DNA from: Gonapodya sp. JEL0774 | Taxonomy: Eukaryota > Monoblepharomycota > Monoblepharidomycetes > Monoblepharidales > Gonapodyaceae | Length of the DNA: 64,000 nucleotides | NCBI GenBank assembly: GCA_027604505.1 | Contig: JADIIX010000002.1 | Span: forward strand, 248,001-312,000 | Reading direction: 5' to 3' | Shown: piece by piece, positions 62,721 through 64,000 of the stretch | Numbering within the stretch: position 1 is the stretch's first letter | Layout: the number at the start of each line of letters is the position of its first letter | Made by a program: the position numbers and the translations under genes | The notes under the pieces: model-generated | The model's database searches: none | Seen by the model: only the letters and a program-made list of their open reading frames with translations | Told to the model about the DNA's origin: nothing

Positions 62721-64000
62721 TCATTGCTTTTGCTTTTCGCGCAATTCTTCGATCTGCGATGGAGAAGTTGAGTAAGATTGTAGGACGTACATTTTTTCAG
62801 AGAAGCGACCTTCAGCAAACCTGTCGTTTCACCGCATTGTTTCGCTCGGTGATACTCAAGTATAAGGGTGACACAATTCTATCCAAAATCTCAATCATAT
62901 TGGTCGCATAGACTGAACTCGCGTAGAGGGCGTTCACCCTCTCAGCAGGATTTTGCATGTCGAGTACCAGAGCGTGGGAGGATGAAGCAGAATTGGACCG
63001 AAAACTCGAGCCTGATACCGACCACGTGCGTCCAGATATGGGCCGAGATTCGCGCTGGCTATCGGATTGCTTTCCGGTGGCTCGCTCGAAGTTACTCTGC
63101 TCATCATCGACAAACATACGTGGTAGAATAACCAGCTGTTCGAAAGAGTGTTGAGACATGCGCCAGTCCGGTAGGATGGTGGTGGGAACTTCGACCAGCC
63201 TGTGACCACAAAAGAGGTCAAGGATTTGGGTTCATTGAACGGGAACTATGACTCACGAAGGTGCGCCAACCTCATTCGGCGCCGATTGGAAGCTGATAAG
63301 TTGAATGCGATTGGATAGCTGCATGGGGCCGCACCATTCGTGGTCTGCGTGTGTGTGTATTGAAAGCTGCTGACAACGAAATCAACTTGCATCTGTGTCA
63401 CTGTTGAAACAAGAAATAATCAACCCAATCCATCGAGGATCCAATTGTTGCTGTCGTGGGGAGCGTCAGTTCGCTCACAACAGGAGGAGCTCGCATTACC
63501 TTAATCACCATGTTTAGTTGCGTTCGAAGGTCTGTGAACAAATAAAGGCAACCTTTCTCAGTTTGACAAGTGCTCCTCAGAACCATTTCGAAGTTCTACC
63601 TACCAACACTGGATGGCATCACAATAAGCCGGGGATGGGAATGTAACCAGCTGTCCCACAGAGCTCAGAGTGCGAGATTGTGAAGTAAAAATTACGCATG
63701 AGAACTTGCCCTACGACACGCATATTCAGCTTCTCTGCCTCTCCGATTGCGTTGGACAGAGTTTCCGGTGAAATCTCTACACGGTCCTTCCGTTTGTCAA
63801 GGCGTTTCACGATCGTTACAGCCTCAATGCGCACAATAGAGTCATTTGGATTCGATGGATCGTCTTCCCAGTTGCCGTAGAGAAGCGACATGACCTAGTT
63901 TCGGGTCAGAAACCTCACCCAATCTTTGAATTTATCGACCTGGACAAACCATACCTCTTCACGTTCTGTAGAAAGGGCATAGACCATATTAAAGTACACC
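62721..64000 (-). CDS. BRCC3: BRCC36 (BRCC3) Lys63-specific JAMM deubiquitinase, 5' end outside window
   Basis: Zinc-dependent deubiquitinase of the BRCA1-A and BRISC complexes in animals. The window cuts the 5' end. The first visible exon reads VYALSTEREE; an intron joins it to VMSLLYGNWEDD, matching the ALSTEKEEVMG-type motif whose Glu is catalytic. Then RIEAVTIVKRLDKRKDRVEI and SPETLSNAIGEAEKLNMRVV, closely matching the family. Two small introns split the metal-binding motif; joined, it reads GWLHSHPRLIVMPSSVD, the HxHP...SxxD signature. After LRTQLNMVIK come less clear segments, then DWRMSQHSFEQLVILPRMFV, an S/R-rich insert, and a helical C-terminus (RVNALYASSVYATNMIEILD). A last intron (about 62754-62827) yields RQIEELREKQKQ, with the stop at 62721-62723. 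All JAMM residues are present. It is tandem with the kinase, 132 bp apart. Confidence 0.88.

Overview
This is a gene-dense eukaryotic nuclear segment. It holds about 20 protein-coding genes in 64 kb, on both strands, and nearly all are split by short GT...AG introns (about 55-90 nt where I worked them out). The gene content is fungal: a stand-alone mRNA guanylyltransferase (fused to a triphosphatase in animals), an STE11-type MAPKKK with an N-terminal SAM domain, an Mlp1-like nuclear basket protein, ALG12 and PRP39. It also carries a multi-BRC BRCA2, BRCC36, a UPF0598 protein and DDX41, which most yeasts lack. I infer an early-diverging, probably chytrid-like, fungus. I have no marker that fixes the species.

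Layout. 1-8398 (+): 3' part of TPR/Mlp1. 8514-10669 (-): DDX41 helicase. 10828-12493 (-): alpha/beta hydrolase of the ABHD1/3 type. 12832-18247 (+): mitochondrial DNA polymerase gamma, followed by a diverged tandem copy of its last ~160 bp. 18863-19708 (-): UPF0598 protein. 19750-21004 (+): unrecognised protein. 21096-22368 (+): GPATCH4-like G-patch protein. 22836-25293 (+): RRM protein. 25674-34153 (+): BRCA2 with BRC-like repeats and OB/Tower domains. 34459-35461 (-): unrecognised protein. 35559-38054 (+): TMEM184/Ost-alpha membrane protein. 38159-42589 (-): RPB2. 42763-44731 (+): capping guanylyltransferase. 44820-~48062 (-): PRP39. 48156-50114 (-): ALG12. 50489-52204 (+): cullin-repeat/CACUL1-like protein. 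52908-53649 (+): probable remnant of a Helitron-like element. 53891-57273 (+): USP16/45-type deubiquitinase. 57714-~62588 (-): STE11-type MAPKKK. 62721-64000 (-): BRCC36, with its 5' end outside the window.

The genes are mostly housekeeping and are not an operon. Some functional adjacency stands out. RPB2 and the capping enzyme, which acts on Pol II transcripts, are head to head across ~173 bp, and the U1 snRNP protein PRP39 lies just beyond. BRCA2 and BRCC36 both belong to homologous-recombination biology. I saw no convincing tRNA, rRNA, CRISPR array or intact transposon. All splice models were read by eye from frame and similarity to known families. Introns that I give exact coordinates for were checked for reading-frame continuity; others are approximate.
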